Source: Branchiostoma belcheri (lineage: Eukaryota > Chordata > Leptocardii > Amphioxiformes > Branchiostomatidae). From it: a stretch of 64,000 nt of DNA. The translations under genes and the position numbers were made by a program. Location: contig NW_017804353.1 in assembly GCF_001625305.1 (NCBI RefSeq), positions 200,637-264,636 on the forward strand, in the 5' to 3' direction. Positions 13,913 to 27,900 of this stretch are shown one piece after another (position 1 is the first letter of the stretch; each line of letters opens with the position of its first letter). Under the pieces are notes generated by a model. That model was given only the letters and a program-made list of their open reading frames with translations. It was not told the DNA's origin and ran no database searches.

Positions 13913-16510
13913 ATGGCTGACAGTGGACCTGCCAACGTCCCCACGCCGGGATTCTTTCACCTCGACTTGTTCATCAAAGACACGAAGGATATTTCTCAGT
14001 GGTACGACGAGCTAAAGACGAGGCTGGACCGAGAGACGGGGCCCATGGCAAGTGGCATGACCAACCTGCTAAGCGTCTTTGCGTTCTACAAACCACGCGG
14101 TAAAGGGGAAGCCCGAAAACTTTTGGAGGACCTCACTGCAAAGGACGAGACCAATCTCAACGCTATCGCCAACAAACAGTTTATGTACGGCCAACTGATG
14201 AGAGCCAAGGATGAGATGACGTGTAGGGATCGACTGCAGGAACTGTTGTCAGACGACTCGGATTATGCCAAGGCAAGAAACGCCCGCTGTTTTGCAGAAC
14301 AAGCTTATGCCATTGCATTTGAAGTAATAGATCAGAGCAAGGATATGGTTTCAAAGATAAAAGAAGCCATCGGCCTATTCCAACGAGCCTTACGTTTGGC
14401 ATGCGATACCGAGGCAGTGACCGTGGAAGAAAGTCTTGTTTGGAAATTCTACTTGAGCAAATGTCACTGGCGCCTCGATCAGGTCAAATGGCATGACCAG
14501 AAGACGACACCACCCGACAGGTTGGACGATTTACTTGAAGCACAAAGGCTTTTGATCGAGGTAACCCAGTTGGATCCAAGCTGGACACACGGTGGATTTT
14601 ACATCGCACGGGCATGGGCTCTACTGGGAGGCGTAGAAAGTAAGTGCAGAAGAATTTGCAGAAGAACTTGCGAAATGTACGAAACTCCTGACTATCTCAC
14701 CAAAGAAATACCTCGCCCAACAACAAGCCACATCGCGATTGGGCCATGGCCAGAGGTCGGTTGCTACGAAAAATCACTGGAAATCAATCCAAATGACAGC
14801 GAAGCCTACAGAAGGTTTGGACAAAGCTACATCCGTAGCAAAGATTACGAAAACGCCCTATGTATGCTGAACAAGTCGATTGATATAATGCCTGACGCCA
14901 TAAGTAATTGGTTTGCGTACCACGCCAGGTCCTCTGCGAATTTTGGCATGTACAATCAACAGGCAAAGCATGCACAAAGAGGAGGAGAAATCCCTTCCAA
15001 ACACTTGCTACAAAAGGCCAAAGAAGACGCCATGACCTCCTGTGAGGGTGCCATAACACCGTTCAACGTCTACCACCTAGGAAAAGTGTGTCACAGGCTT
15101 GCGATTCACCCGGTAACAGACAAGGTAGAGGACCGAGGTGAGTTGGAAGATGCCCTGGACAACTTCGCCCAAGCACTTCAGCTAGAGGACGGTTACACCA
15201 ACCCCAAAATACATGCGGCCAGGGGGAGGAGCCTAGAAGCTGCTGAAGAGTACGAAAAGGCAGCAGAGTCGTACAAGCGTGCGGTGGAACACGAAAACGC
15301 CTTCTATTTCTGGAACTTCGCTGGTGTGCTGACAAACCTACTGAAGCTTCACAGAGCAGTAGACGGCGACGTGGACAGAACTAAACACTACATCGCAGAA
15401 CTAGCCTTCTGGATCAACGAGGGCTACAAAAAGTACCGTGACATCACATCGGCCCTTCGCTATTGCGTATTCAATTTCGGGTATCAGATGATGCAGGTAT
15501 GCAGGTACCTCGTCGATCACGACAGCTTCCAGCTCTCCAGGATTTGCCTGAAGTGTTTTCGAGACCACAACAGCAGAACATTTCGCACAGAAGCAGAGTC
15601 GATGTTGTCAGAAATACATGGTAAGACAGCGTGTGGTGAGATGGTGACACCTTCAGCACAGTACAGGCCACCAGAAGCACGCGCGAAGCTACCAGTGGCA
15701 GTGGACAAGCCGCGCCACTCGCAGGATTTCCAGTACGACTTTTTCGTGTCACACAGCAGCAAGGACGAGGACTGGGTGAACTACGCACTTCTACCGGCGT
15801 TGGAGGTGGACCTGCGATTCAAAGGTGTGTAGGTATCTTAACCTAAGGAACTGGTGTGTTACGCCGAAGGGCGGTTATACCGATACAGATACCTAGACGC
15901 CAATCATTACAATTTAGCCAAGTAACCAAAGATAGCCACGTAAAAATGTGCTGGGCTAAGGGTATCTGGTCGAATTTTGTAGCTCAACGCTACATGTCAG
16001 TTCATGCTTTGTTTTGTTTTTACATGTATAATGGACAAATATCTCTATAAGCCTATTAGCACTGTTGATATGTAACAATTTAACGTTACATGTCAACGCA
16101 TGTTTTATTGTTTGATTTCTATGCAATGGACACGTATTTCTAAAAGCCTAACAACTGTTGATGTGTAACATGTCTTCCATCCAGGTTGCATAGCTGACCG
16201 AGACTTCATAGCGGGGAAAGACGTGTTCGCAAACATCATCGACAGCATCGAGAACAGCTTCAAGACCCTGTTGATCCTGACTCCGGACTTCGTGAACAGT
16301 GAGTGGTGCTTGTACGAGACAAAGCACGCCCTGATGGAGAGTCTGAAGGGGAAGACCGGTCGCGTCATCCCCATCATGCTGAAGGAGTGTGACGTGCCGG
16401 CTTCCGTGCGAACCATCACTTACCTGGACGTGTCGCACGATGCGATCGGGTCCTACGATTGGCGTAGACTGAAGGAAGCTCTAGAGGCGACGCCTCCAAA
16501 TTCAGCGTAA
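13913..16510 (+). CDS. TPR-TIR domain protein
   Basis: Exons 13913-15824 and 16185-16510 (GTGTGT donor, CATCCAG acceptor, phase 1) encode 745 residues. The N-terminal part is helical with tetratricopeptide-like repeats: CFAEQAYAIAFE, AYRRFGQSYIRSKDYENAL (then SIDIMP) and AARGRSLEAAEEYEKAAE (then SYKRAVEHE). From about residue 608 a TIR domain starts YDFFVSHSSKDEDWV. It continues with the BB-loop-like DRDFIAGKDVFANI, ILTPDFVNSEWCLYE and a late YDWRRLKEAL, ending at about residue 735. TIR domains signal by homotypic contact or, in some families, cleave NAD; the SARM-type catalytic Glu was not assigned. I chose Met 13913 because an acceptor at 13887 excludes the in-frame upstream Met at 13868. 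The TPR half vaguely recalls TTC22, unverified. No signal peptide or membrane segment is seen, so it is likely cytosolic. Lancelets have many such TIR fusions, and innate signalling is the inferred role. An AATAAA lies at 16727. Confidence 0.88.
15848..15896 (-). repeat. Interspersed repeat fragment (GTATCTGTATAGCC family)
   Basis: The minus strand reads GTATCGGTATAACCGCCCTT followed by CGGCGTAACACACCAG. The same block is at 3516-3562, 35714-35835, 37970-38025 and 53438-53546. It lies inside the single intron of the TPR-TIR gene. Confidence 0.55.
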
Positions 16511-16726
16511 GGAAATAATCTTTTTATATATATTATATTACAAGACCGTTTCCATACTTCCAATCCCTGGCTAATATTAGAAAAAGAATCATATCATCTT
16601 TCTTATACGGTTTGATCATCCTGTAATTAAACAAATTATATTCTTAACATTACAAAGAAACGAGAAGCCGAACATCTGTATTAGAGTAGTTTTAGAGCTG
16701 ATGTAGTTAGATTAGTATCAGTATCA

Positions 16727-16732
16727 AATAAA
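16727..16732 (+). promoter_or_regulatory. Candidate polyadenylation signal, TPR-TIR gene
   Basis: AATAAA lies 217 nt after the stop codon. A second at 17213-17218 is possible. Confidence 0.45.
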
Positions 16733-18402
16733 CTACCGAGTGAGCGAAGCGACAACCAGGCGTTATGCTACCGTAAACATTGTGGGAAAGGCGTTGTCAC
16801 CGTAAACGTTATTGTCATAGAGCCAATTCAAACTGACACATTTTTATAAAGGCAAGGAAGACATGTACACTAGCCTTAAAACAGACCAATTTACTTAAAA
16901 AAATGTAAATTGAATCGCAAATAATACAAATCTGTATCCTCACAAATGGCATACAATAGAAACAATCCTCCTTTGGCAAAGGTAAATACAATGTGCATAA
17001 TTCAAAGAGATACTACGTATACATACAAAGAATGCATTGCAAAAATTGAACATCAGTAGCAGTAGTGAATATGAGAATCTTTGTTCAAAGAATTTTACAT
17101 GAAACAAGACTGAGTGTTAAATCATGATTAAATGTGTACGTAATGCAACAACTTCACAATATAGTGTCGTGAAAGCAATGCTCTGTCCAAGACATAGTTT
17201 TGCTGCCGATGAAATAAAAGAATTTCCGTCATTTAGTCCTTGACGTCCAAAACCAAAACTTCATGACATTTTTAATAACACAGTGCAACCAAAACTGCCA
17301 CAAAATTATAATGACATTAAAAATTTGTCCCTCAATAGGAGTGAAATAGAAATAGTGCTTCAGGGGGGTAGAATTTGTTGCAGGAGTGCCCAGCATCTTG
17401 AATACTCAACATGCTCCAAGCTTTCCAGTATTGTCATTGGTCAAAAATTTCAAATGTAACATACCAGTAGTCATTGAAGCACAATGAATGTACAAATGGC
17501 ACTGTTAGCATGTGCATTGTAAACAATACGAATATGGCACCAAAAGACCTCAGAAGGTAGATTGCTACTACCATGTAAAACAACTGTTTTGGAATGTGGT
17601 ATGGGTTTTAGAGACAAAAAAATGACCACAAATTCATGCTAAAGGGACAAAAAACAACTTGATGGTCAAAGAGCCAAAGTTGTCAAATTAGTATCCAACA
17701 CAGAATTCAACAAAAAATCTCATTTCCATAAGTAAATGAACTTCAAGATTAAACATTGATTCAAATCAGACCCCTAAAAGTGTAATAAATGCTTATTTTT
17801 CTTTAACTTCAATCTCAGAACAATCCTTTCCCAGTACTATAACAGTTTCTCAAAACACAATAAATCTCAAACTGTTAAAAAATCCATTCAGTGCTTGCTT
17901 ATACTGCTAAATACTGCAATCTTACATTTGTATGATAGTCCAACAACTTCAACTGCATATAAATTTTGATGTCCGACAATTCATTTGGGTAGAAAAGTAG
18001 TTTGAACTTTCTGCATGACTATGAGATTTGTAATTGCATGTACACTTCTTAAATGAAATCATATGCAAGTGCTTAAATAGATTAGAATTCTAGAATATCA
18101 TTGGCTAACTTAATTCAACTTACTGTATAACAGTTAACGTTAGATGTTGAACAATAAAAAACTTGGCTATATTGTCATGACAGTTTTTCACTGCACATTT
18201 ATATGTATTTCCACATGTACATTTATATTACAGTGATAGCATATGTAATCTACCATGTCAAGAAATTCATGTTCCTCAGAAATACATGTACAATGTATGT
18301 AAAAGGTTCAATAAAATATCTAAATGTTCTCCACAATACTATCATGAAAGTTCATCTGTGTTGGTAGTTACATGTTTAGAGTTAAAACGTTTGGTCCAAC
18401 AC

Positions 18403-18538
18403 AAAAAATTCTCTCACCCAGAGCTTTCAACCAGTCACTCTGGTCTTCCTCAGTAGACTGACCCAGTGAAGCTTGTCACCTGGCTTCTTTGAAGTGTGAC
18501 GTCAACACTGGGTCAAAGCTCTAGGTGAGAGAATTTTT
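18403..18538. repeat. Inverted repeat, about 135 bp
   Basis: AAAAATTCTCTCACC with CAGAGCTTT is mirrored by AAAGCTCTAGGTGAGAGAAT at the other end, and inner ACTGACCCAGTG pairs with CACTGGGTCA. It is probably a small MITE in the FPGS downstream flank. Confidence 0.6.
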
Positions 18539-18889
18539 GGCGACGTCTCAGGGAGGAGCCTAATGGTACAGTATTGTGTGCAGTTTGCAAGAATTCTAGG
18601 AATTGTGCAGGCATTTTGTCCACAGGTATGCCGAATGTCCACAGGCATTTTTCTGACCCACATCTATGCCCACATTCCTGAAACCCTTGGGAAGACCTCT
18701 CTGCCCCAGATGGCCCTACTTTCTGTGACCCCGGGACTCGTTCACTATACACTCAGGGGAAGATACTAGTAGCACTGTATCTGTCTAGACTTAACAGGTA
18801 CCAAGGCTTCCTCAAAATCATGAAATGATGGCAGTGCCATGCAAACAATAACCCTAACAGCAACCACCGTCGCCATGGCAATGTATGTT

Positions 18890-18895
18890 TTTATT
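18890..18895 (-). promoter_or_regulatory. Candidate polyadenylation signal for FPGS
   Basis: AATAAA on the minus strand lies 85 nt beyond the FPGS stop codon at 18980. Confidence 0.55.
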
Positions 18896-18979
18896 GCCAG
18901 TCTTGTTTGTGTTGGACCAAAAGTTCTCCACAATGTTTGTCACAAATGATGTCAAAATACTCCAAAAGTGACACAGTTT

Positions 18980-21900
18980 CTAGTCCGACATGGATGGGTC
19001 CAGGACTTTCAGGGCTCCACCAATCAGGTGCAAGCTGCCGGTGATGAGCACCTGGATGTGGACTGCCTCATCCAATGAGGAGTGAGGATGGCACTGCGTA
19101 GAGTTCGACCTTGACAGCTCCTTGTCCTTTCCGTGCTGTACCCAGGAAAGAGCGTCACTGATACAGGGGAAGACGCGCGCTTTGGGGGAGTCTAATTTTT
19201 CTTCTGATCTTCCTTCCTCTCTGCTATTCCCTGCTACAATAGTACTATCTGTGCAGTAGTATTTCGATGGTACAGATCCGCTTGCCCCGACTTGCACCCT
19301 CTTGATTGGCCCGTTTGAGGTACAACATGCCTTCTCTACATAATCCACCTGTAAACCGTCGCCTGATTGGTTGTCCACGGGACTCCTGGTTTGTAAGGGC
19401 ACTTCTGATTGGACGGCGTCCTGTTGGTGTAGCTCCTCCCAGAGAGTCTTCTCCACCATACATCTTGAGAGCTGTGTCTCGTTGGTGACTGTGTAGTTGG
19501 TTTGATCTGAGAATAAAGAGACAAGAAGACAGCTATATATAACTACATTGGGAGGCAAATATAGAAAGAAAGAAAATATAAATGAACAGCTTTATAGTTC
19601 TCAAAGTAGCCTTTATCCTATGCCTGAAGCTGGAAAGTTTTTGGACCACCGCAGTAGGGGATGCATTTATGGATGCTCACATAGAAGGAATTTCAGGAAT
19701 ATTTCCGAACCAAGCTTAATAAAGCCCAATACTAAAAGCAGAGTCCTCCTGAAGTATTGAAAAACTAAAAAGCACTGGCTGCCCCAACGGCTGCCCCAGC
19801 TATGGGAGAGAGAGAGTGAGTGAGTGAGTGAGTGAGTGAGTGAGTGAGTGAGTGAGTGAGTGAGTGAGTGAGTGAGTGAGTGAGTAGTAGCAGTAGCTGA
19901 CATATTTAAGTAGCATCAAGATTTTCACACAGCCCTGTACTGTTAATCATCTCTTACATGTAAGTGTGTTTGCTTATTTGCTTTTTAAATCACCTGCTGA
20001 TGCTCCTACGTCCAGGTATGCGATATTGGGGCTGAACACGGCACAGTCAAACTGGCAGGGCTGTAGGACACAAAAACAGCAACATCATAGAGTGAAGAAA
20101 ATTTGACAAAGCACAAGTCCTTCATGTACATGTACGAATGTAGATACTCTCTAACAAGTCAGGCTTTCTTTGTTTGGTGGCAGGTTCTTTTATGTGCTTG
20201 AGATGTGGCTCTCCCTCGGTTTTATGTCTCATCTAAGAGGATGCCCCTAACTAAAACTAGGTACTGGTACTACAATATACAACTTCAGTCAAGCTTGATA
20301 GGTTTCACTTGTTTTAAAGCTGTACTGTATGAGATAGATCACTAGAGATCACCAATTTAGTCTTAAAAAAAATAAAGTAAAAAAAGAAGATAATCCCAAC
20401 CTAGCGACCTTAATTTTTTCTGGACTGAAACGGAAAACACAACATTTCCAAGGCGTAGGCCTTCTAGAGCACTTTTCAAGCTACATGTATTTGCAGCTGA
20501 GCACAGTGGTGCGACCTACCATGAGAAGCTTGAGCAGAGACAGGGGATTCCTGTCCCCCGTCACATTAAACAGCAGAACCCTCGCCACCGGCCCGGCGAT
20601 CGTCTTTTCCTCCGTCAGGGCTGTCTCACGGAACCACTTCACACACACCTGGACGCAGAAGAATGAAGAAGAAGAACTTGATTGCACAACAGATGTAACG
20701 GGTAAAACCTATGACACAAATATATCTACATAGTTGGTGTATAAATGAATGAATGAACTTTATTGCTCAACAATTATACATGGTACAATGTGTGGCAGTA
20801 AGACAACAATACTACAAAACTAAATTAGCGATCATCTATTTCATGAAATAAAAATATTTAAGATGAATTTCACTTTGTTATGACTTGTCCAACTTATAAA
20901 AAATATAGATACAGGTACAGACTATTACTACCAAGACAAAGTTCACCCTATCTGGTACACAGAACGATACTTTCCTTATATGTTGTTTGTGTCCAACTCC
21001 CATATCTGCCTACGTAGGTCAATTTCTGTATACCTTATTCCATAAGCGAGACAAAACCATCAATACATGACCATATTGAAACTCACTTATTATTATTATC
21101 AATAGTAGTTTGTTGTAATAATTGTAAGATAGTCAATATTTAAAACCATTTCACACACACCTGAACACTCCTCTGTGTGTGCGCTCCGTCGAGGTAGTAC
21201 GTCACGTTGCCCCTCTTCAGTGTCTGGCTACGTCCCGGCCACAGGCACGACTCAACACCTGGGAGAATAAAAATGAAGGAATAAGAAAAAAATGTTGGTC
21301 TCTGTTGGGATCAAAGCATTCTTGTGTTGATGTTCAGAAAAACAAAACTGGGGTATACGTACAGGATATTGAAGTTTTTTTTTACACAACTAGTGGAATG
21401 AAACATAAAGCAATAAGAAAAAACGTTGGTCTTTGTTGGGACCGAAATATTCTTGTGTTGTGTGGAAGTTTCCTAACAGAAAAACAAAACTTTTGCTTAT
21501 TAAATAAAATGATTCCTAAACATTTTACTTTGTGTTGCCTACAGGTTACCTCTCAATAAAAATATATTCTTTACTAGCTTTTGTGTAAGTACGTGGACAT
21601 GCTACAAATTTTATGCAATTCAAAGCTTATGCAGAAACTTAACTGATTTCATATACAGAAAACATGCCAGCCATAAAATCACTACAAGCAATATAATCTC
21701 CCAAAGGCCTATATGAAAAGATACCTAAGTTAAAGGTTAAGAGGAGATCTTTAGAAAAAGAATCTTTTTTAAAATCAATGATAAGTAATGATATATAGGT
21801 AAAGCTTTTAAAATAAAGCCTTTTTCCAACTGCCTCTGATAGGTCCAAAACACCCTTAAAAACTACAGCAACAGTGATCACTGAGCAGGTTAAAAAAAAA

Positions 21901-24900
21901 TTTGAATGATGAACATTACATAGTATTAGAATGCTTTAAAGCAACCGTAAAAGAAACTGCACAGAAGCAAGAGGCATACATTTCCCTGCCAAACCTTGAG
22001 CAAAACGCTCAGTGATGGCAAACGGCTGCGCTGTGGGGACGATGTCGGTTTTGTCCTCCTCATTTGCGGGGCTGCTGGCTCCCTCACTACTACTCGTGGC
22101 CTCCAGCTCCCCATTGGCTACTGGGATTAAAAAGAGAAAGTTATCAAGTTAACATTGGTAACATTACAAAATCCAAACACAAATTTTGCCTCTTTAGTTT
22201 GTTGTGAATTTATGAGTCACATAACCTCTTATGGTGACCACAAGTCAAATATAACAAAGTATAAACTATATACATTGTAATTAAATTTTACATTGGAACT
22301 TCTTACTGGCTATGCGCCACTTTTAAACTTTCTACCTGCATCCCTTTTTCTATAGTCCTTGAGCCACACAGGCCACTACAGCAGGGGGCTAGTCCTGTAT
22401 ACTTTTTTTCAAGTCTTGACCCAACAGGGGATTGAACCCCAACCTTCCGAATGCATTTGCAAACACTCTTTTTCCTAGGCCATTGCACAGGACTTACTGC
22501 TGTCTACTTCTTGAGTCTCAGCCCTCCTCTGTAGCCAGGTGTGGCAGAGGTGGAGGGCCAGGGTGGCGTTGATACGCTGGCCCTCCAGTAGTGTCTACTA
22601 TTGTTCTGTTCTTGGCACAAACTAGCCAGGGTTTGAGCCCCAAACTTCAACATATACAAGGCAAAATCTCCTAGGCCATTGTACAGGACTTACTGCTGTC
22701 TATTTCTTGAGTCTCTGCCCTCTTCTGTAGCCAGGTGTGGCAGAGTTGGAGGGCCAGCGTAGAGTAGGGTGCTAACATGCTTAACTTAAATACTCCTAAT
22801 GCTCCTACTTCCTCACAAGTGCTAGGCAGTGCAGAGAAATAGTGCATACTTTTTTTCAAGTCTTGACCCAACAAGGGATTGAACCCAATCCCAACCTTCC
22901 GAATGCATTTGCAAACACTCTTTTTTCCTAGGCCATAGCACAGGACTTACTGCTGTCCAATTCCTGTATATTTGAAAGTTTGGGGGTTCAAATTCTAGGA
23001 TTTGAGCCCCCAAACTTTCAAATATACATGGCAAAATCTCCGAGGCTATAGCACAGGACTTACTGCTGTCTAGTTCCTGCATTTCCGCCCTCCTCTGTAG
23101 CCATGTGTGGCAGAGTTGTAGGGCCAGGGTGGCGTTGATGCGCTGGTGATCACCAGGCAGGCCCAGCTTAGCCTCACGTCCCTCCCAGTCATACATGTCC
23201 AGACTGGGACTCAGGTGCAGGGGGGCCTACAGGAAAACACACAACACAGAACATTTCAGTCAAGTTTATTGAGATTCACAGTTAAATTGTAGCTACAAAT
23301 GTGTTCTTTCTGTGGTTCTTATTGCAGAATATGCACATGTACTACCTTACCTTACCTTACTTCACCTTAGTTCCTCTTGTGTCACAACGCTACATAACAC
23401 ACTAAAAGTTATATAGAATATGATGTTACATGTAACGTTACAGAACGATTACAGAAGAAATCATAAAAGATAAGTCTTAAGAGGGTAAATATGCCAATAT
23501 ACATGTACCACATACAATGTACCAATATAAGACATACCAATGTTGCATGTGCCTTACAATTTCAAACCATTCCACGTATGAGACATTCTGTATATTTCAC
23601 AGGTCAAATTAGTATGGCAGAAGTAGAAAATATAATTCTGATTTTATACCTTGACTTCTTTGGCCTGGTTGGCTATGACTTCTATAGCTCCTTCGGGCTG
23701 TTCCACTGTGAAAGCGGGGATGCCAGTCTACCAGGAAAAAGGAGTTAGATTATAGATCATGTGCATGTGTCCTGTTACAATGTGCATATTAAATAGTTGC
23801 ATTTTACAGTCTTATACATGTACCACTGGAAACAAATGTTACAATATGTTATTAATAATAGAAACTTTATTTGCAAAATCATACCTGAGGGCTAATTGCA
23901 TGTACAGTGTCAAAGATAGTAAAGTACATTGTACTAGTAACAGAGAACATACAATGTATAACTACTGTTTGCTCAAATTATACTAGTACTACTACTAGTA
24001 CTACTCCTACTGCCTTTTCTATTATGAGGTCTGACCTCTTTGAAGGCAGCCCCACATTCTGCATAATGAGTGTGTTTTGTGGTTAATTATTATGCATGAA
24101 AGCTTGAACAAAGTTTGGTGTGTTCAAAGATCAAGGTGAGGTGTCTTGATAAAGCACTGGGTAATCTAGCATGAACCATCTGGCCATTGTTTTTATATTT
24201 GTTTATGTATGTTCTTGAAGAGAGAGCTTTTATAAGCATTCTTGTACGATCTTGCCAGTGTGGACCTGCTGGACAGAGCTGCTTGGAAACATGGTCTGAA
24301 GACTACATGTAGCTGACTGCTGTCCACCAATGTTTTAGGGACCTCCCAGCAGTATAATCAAAGACTGGATACTACTATTCTTGCTTTTTTCCCAATCTTT
24401 TTCAAACAAATGTGAACTTGTGAAGGAATACATAATTTAAACAAACAGTACCTTGATGATGCCAGCCTTATGCCAAGCGATCTTGTCTATAGTGTCCCCC
24501 AGAAGAGGTAAATGGTCCAGACCCAGAGAAGTGATTCCACAAACAACTGGGGACCTGAAACAGACAGGGACAACGTTTGGAATGTGATCAATAGTTTCCA
24601 AACTAATCTTTTGGTAGCTGCAAGAAGTAACAAACTGACAAGATATTAAAAAATAGACAAGGCAGTATCCATTTGCCACCTGAACTTACTTACTTGAAAA
24701 AAGAAAGCCTGATAAAAATGTCTAATTTATTCTAAATCACATTAGAAATAAGTCAGGGACAGCGCCTAAACCTCTGCTTGGAGATCTAGAGTATGTGAAC
24801 AATAACAATCTTTATTCTATAACAAAAAACCAAACTACAAATGTATTTATCATTTGTCTACAGTAGAAAGACTTATGCTTAAAAAATCAAGTACAATGTA

Positions 24901-27900
24901 CATGTAAGTTGAAAAGTGCTGGTCGGAAGCATGCTAGTCAAAAGCATGATAATCTTACAAAAACTTGTATTAAATACATGTAATTATTGGAATAACAAAG
25001 CTCATTTTAGTCAATAGAAAGTTAGGAATGAATCCATTAAAACAGATCATACCTGACAATATTTGTACAGTCATAGGCCCCACCAATTCCAACTTCTATC
25101 ACTGCAACATCAACCTGTTTGGGATTGGATAACCATGGTGAGATGTTTTTAAACACGTAAGCATTGTGATTGTGAAGCATTGAGTTGGTTCTTCGGGATA
25201 ATTACAGACGATTATTCAATCAACTTTCTTTGTACCCTGAACTGCATGTTAAGTTTTACAGTTTTACAGAGTCAAAATAGTCTAAAACCCTGCCTTACTC
25301 ATGTAGTGTATGTAGTGCAATGGTAGTCACTCTGTCTCTGAACAAAGACATTGGGTTCCATTGGGAGTTTGAATCCATGCAACTGAAAAGGGTCACAGTC
25401 CTAAGGACGGGTGTTAAGCCAAGTCCACTGCATTTGTCGCAGTAAGCTACTTAGTGAGATAAACTGGTTACATACAACTTTCATTTTCACCGCATCATTC
25501 ATTAAAGATCTCAGAAATCTAGAAAATAGTCAAATTTAAAATAAAAAACTCACCTTTTCTTCTATAAAGACATGAAAGGCCATGATGGTGAGGAAGCGGA
25601 AATACGCAGGCATGGTGCCGCTGTGGGCATCCTGGGGAAAATTGAAGGAAATGAATATTACAAAAAAAAAGAGAATTTCACCATGCGTATACCAATGTTG
25701 TATTGCACTTACACCTAAGCCTTTAACCATCACTCTTACAATGTGATAATTCAGCACAATGACTGAGAAATGCACATTGAAAACATGTATACTAGTATTA
25801 TGTACATTGATACTTGTATATTTGGCAAACACATCACAAGCCTGTGAAGATAGCGTGTTACACTGAATGGCAGTTATACTGGCTATACAGATACATGCTC
25901 TACTGCAGAAAACCTTACCTTAGTCTGTGCCAGTTTGTTGTAGCAGGACCAGAAGTACTTGCTGAAGTCATCGCGGGAGATGGGCTGCCCGTTTATCCTG
26001 ATCCGCTCACGAACCTGGACTAGATGTGGCGAACTGGACAGTAGGGAAAACAGCAACAGCAACAAACAAAATCAACAACCTGGCAAGTTCATGTTAAGGA
26101 GGCTACCAATATCTACATTATAGCCCAGCAGCTGACACTCCAAGATGGGGGCTGATATCGCGTACATTATCATTAAGCTACCATTACTTGAGTCCCTTCA
26201 CTTCTAGAGAACGTATATGTGACTGAAAATTTGAGGTGAGCAATGGTTTGATCATGCTGAACGAAAGTATTAACTTCATCATAAAACATGGCAAGTTCTT
26301 GGGAGGAGCTTAAGTTAACTGTTAAAAGCATAATTTAAGTGAACAAACTCAATTTAAAAGAGATGTCTTACCTATAAAACCCAGTTTTGTAGCCGTGAGC
26401 CCTTAGGATACTCTCACACATGGCACATACAGAGCCCTGAAGGGATGGAAAACTCACGGTAAGCAATATATAACACTCAATAAAGGTATACACATCTACA
26501 CATGTACGTCTATTCATGATATTCAACAGGTACCTTGTCAATATTACTTTTAACATTTTAGACATGTATACTCTGCCAGCTCCAAATCCAATACAGACTG
26601 TTGCTCCTTCTATTCTATAATGCCCCAAATGCTGATTCATGTTTCCTGAAATAGCTTCCGAACACAGCTTCATTCTAGTCATGATCCCAGTCAGCCCCAC
26701 GGACACCTGGGTCCCCACATCCCATCTCCAGCCATAATTCCTTTAGGCTAAAGCTGATACAGTCTGTAACATTCAATTACTGCTAAGGCCACACCAATAT
26801 AATTTGTTGCTTCTCGGATTTTTTCAGAAAAAAATATGAAGCGACAGGGCGAAATAGAAATAAAAAAAATAAGGCCAAGGCACCCCATGACAGCTGGAAA
26901 TCTTACAATATGAGCCATGAAGTCAACCTACCAGGATGGTTTAAAATTAAAACAACAGATTTTGAACTTTAAATGTACAGTTGCATCGTTACATTAAAAA
27001 ACTAGGAAGACATGGACTTTCTTCAACCATAGGGGCCAAAATATGTCTTTCATTGAGCATCTTGCAGTTGCTTCAGAACCTAAAATCTTTTCTTTTTTTT
27101 TTGCAAATCAGAAAAAATTGACAGAGCAAATCTGAGAAGCAACAAATTAAATTGGCGTGGCCTAACCCTGTCCCTCTTATCTACATCATACAGTCATGCC
27201 AATGTTAGGTAACAACTGGAAATCTATGCCATTCATCTGGCATTGAGGTCTGAGGGTACTAGTAAATCCAACAATGCTGATTAGTATGGGTGCCCATGAA
27301 CTTGTGACTTAACAAGGTTTTTAATTAGTTTGTGAGTGATTGGTTTCACTTATCTAGTGTCTGGGATAACAATCAGTAACTTTCCCAGAAGGATTTCTGC
27401 TACCTTTTAGTTTTAAAGTATATAAAGGCCATAGCAAATTATTTTTGGGTACTGACATTTTAACATCAAAATCAAGAAAGAGGTGAACAAAATGAAAAGG
27501 GGGCTGTAGGAAAATTTGAATCTGACTTTTCTGACTTCCATCTGATCTTTTTATCATTCATTACCAGCGCTCGAAATACTAGGTGCATGTGCACCTTAGT
27601 GCACCCAAAATTGGAGCTGTGCACCCAATTTTTTTGGCTGGGTGCACCAGTGCACACAAATATTTCATAGGTTTACATATGTATACAAGATATCTAATGT
27701 ATACTACCGTAGTATACAGTATATTCTTGACATCTAACTGTCAGAAAAACAATTAAGTCTTTGTTGTATAAGATTACTTCATACGGCGCACCCAAAATAT
27801 TACCTGTGCACCCAATTGTTTGGCTGGGAGTATCAGCACACCTTTTCCCAAAAATTACTTTTGAGTCCTGATTACTACATGCATGTCATGTTACACTTAC

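Larger units (their letters stand above)
16511..18979. other. TPR-TIR 3' region and spacer, nothing coding seen
   Basis: AT-rich sequence with two polyadenylation candidates (16727 and 17213) and one inverted repeat (18403-18538). CCGAGTGAGCG and nearby bases at about 16736 recur at about 55796. FPGS converges from the right, with a minus-strand AATAAA at 18890-18895. No gene or RNA could be supported. Confidence 0.55.

Noticed and set aside
15471-15788. Open frame of 105 codons on the minus strand, opposite the TPR-TIR gene
   Set aside because: It mirrors a conserved coding exon with clear TPR/TIR protein on the other strand. No family match and no splice or promoter context.
19811-19886. 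Regular repeat array that might be CRISPR-like
   Set aside because: Pure (GAGT)n with no spacers in an animal intron: a microsatellite.
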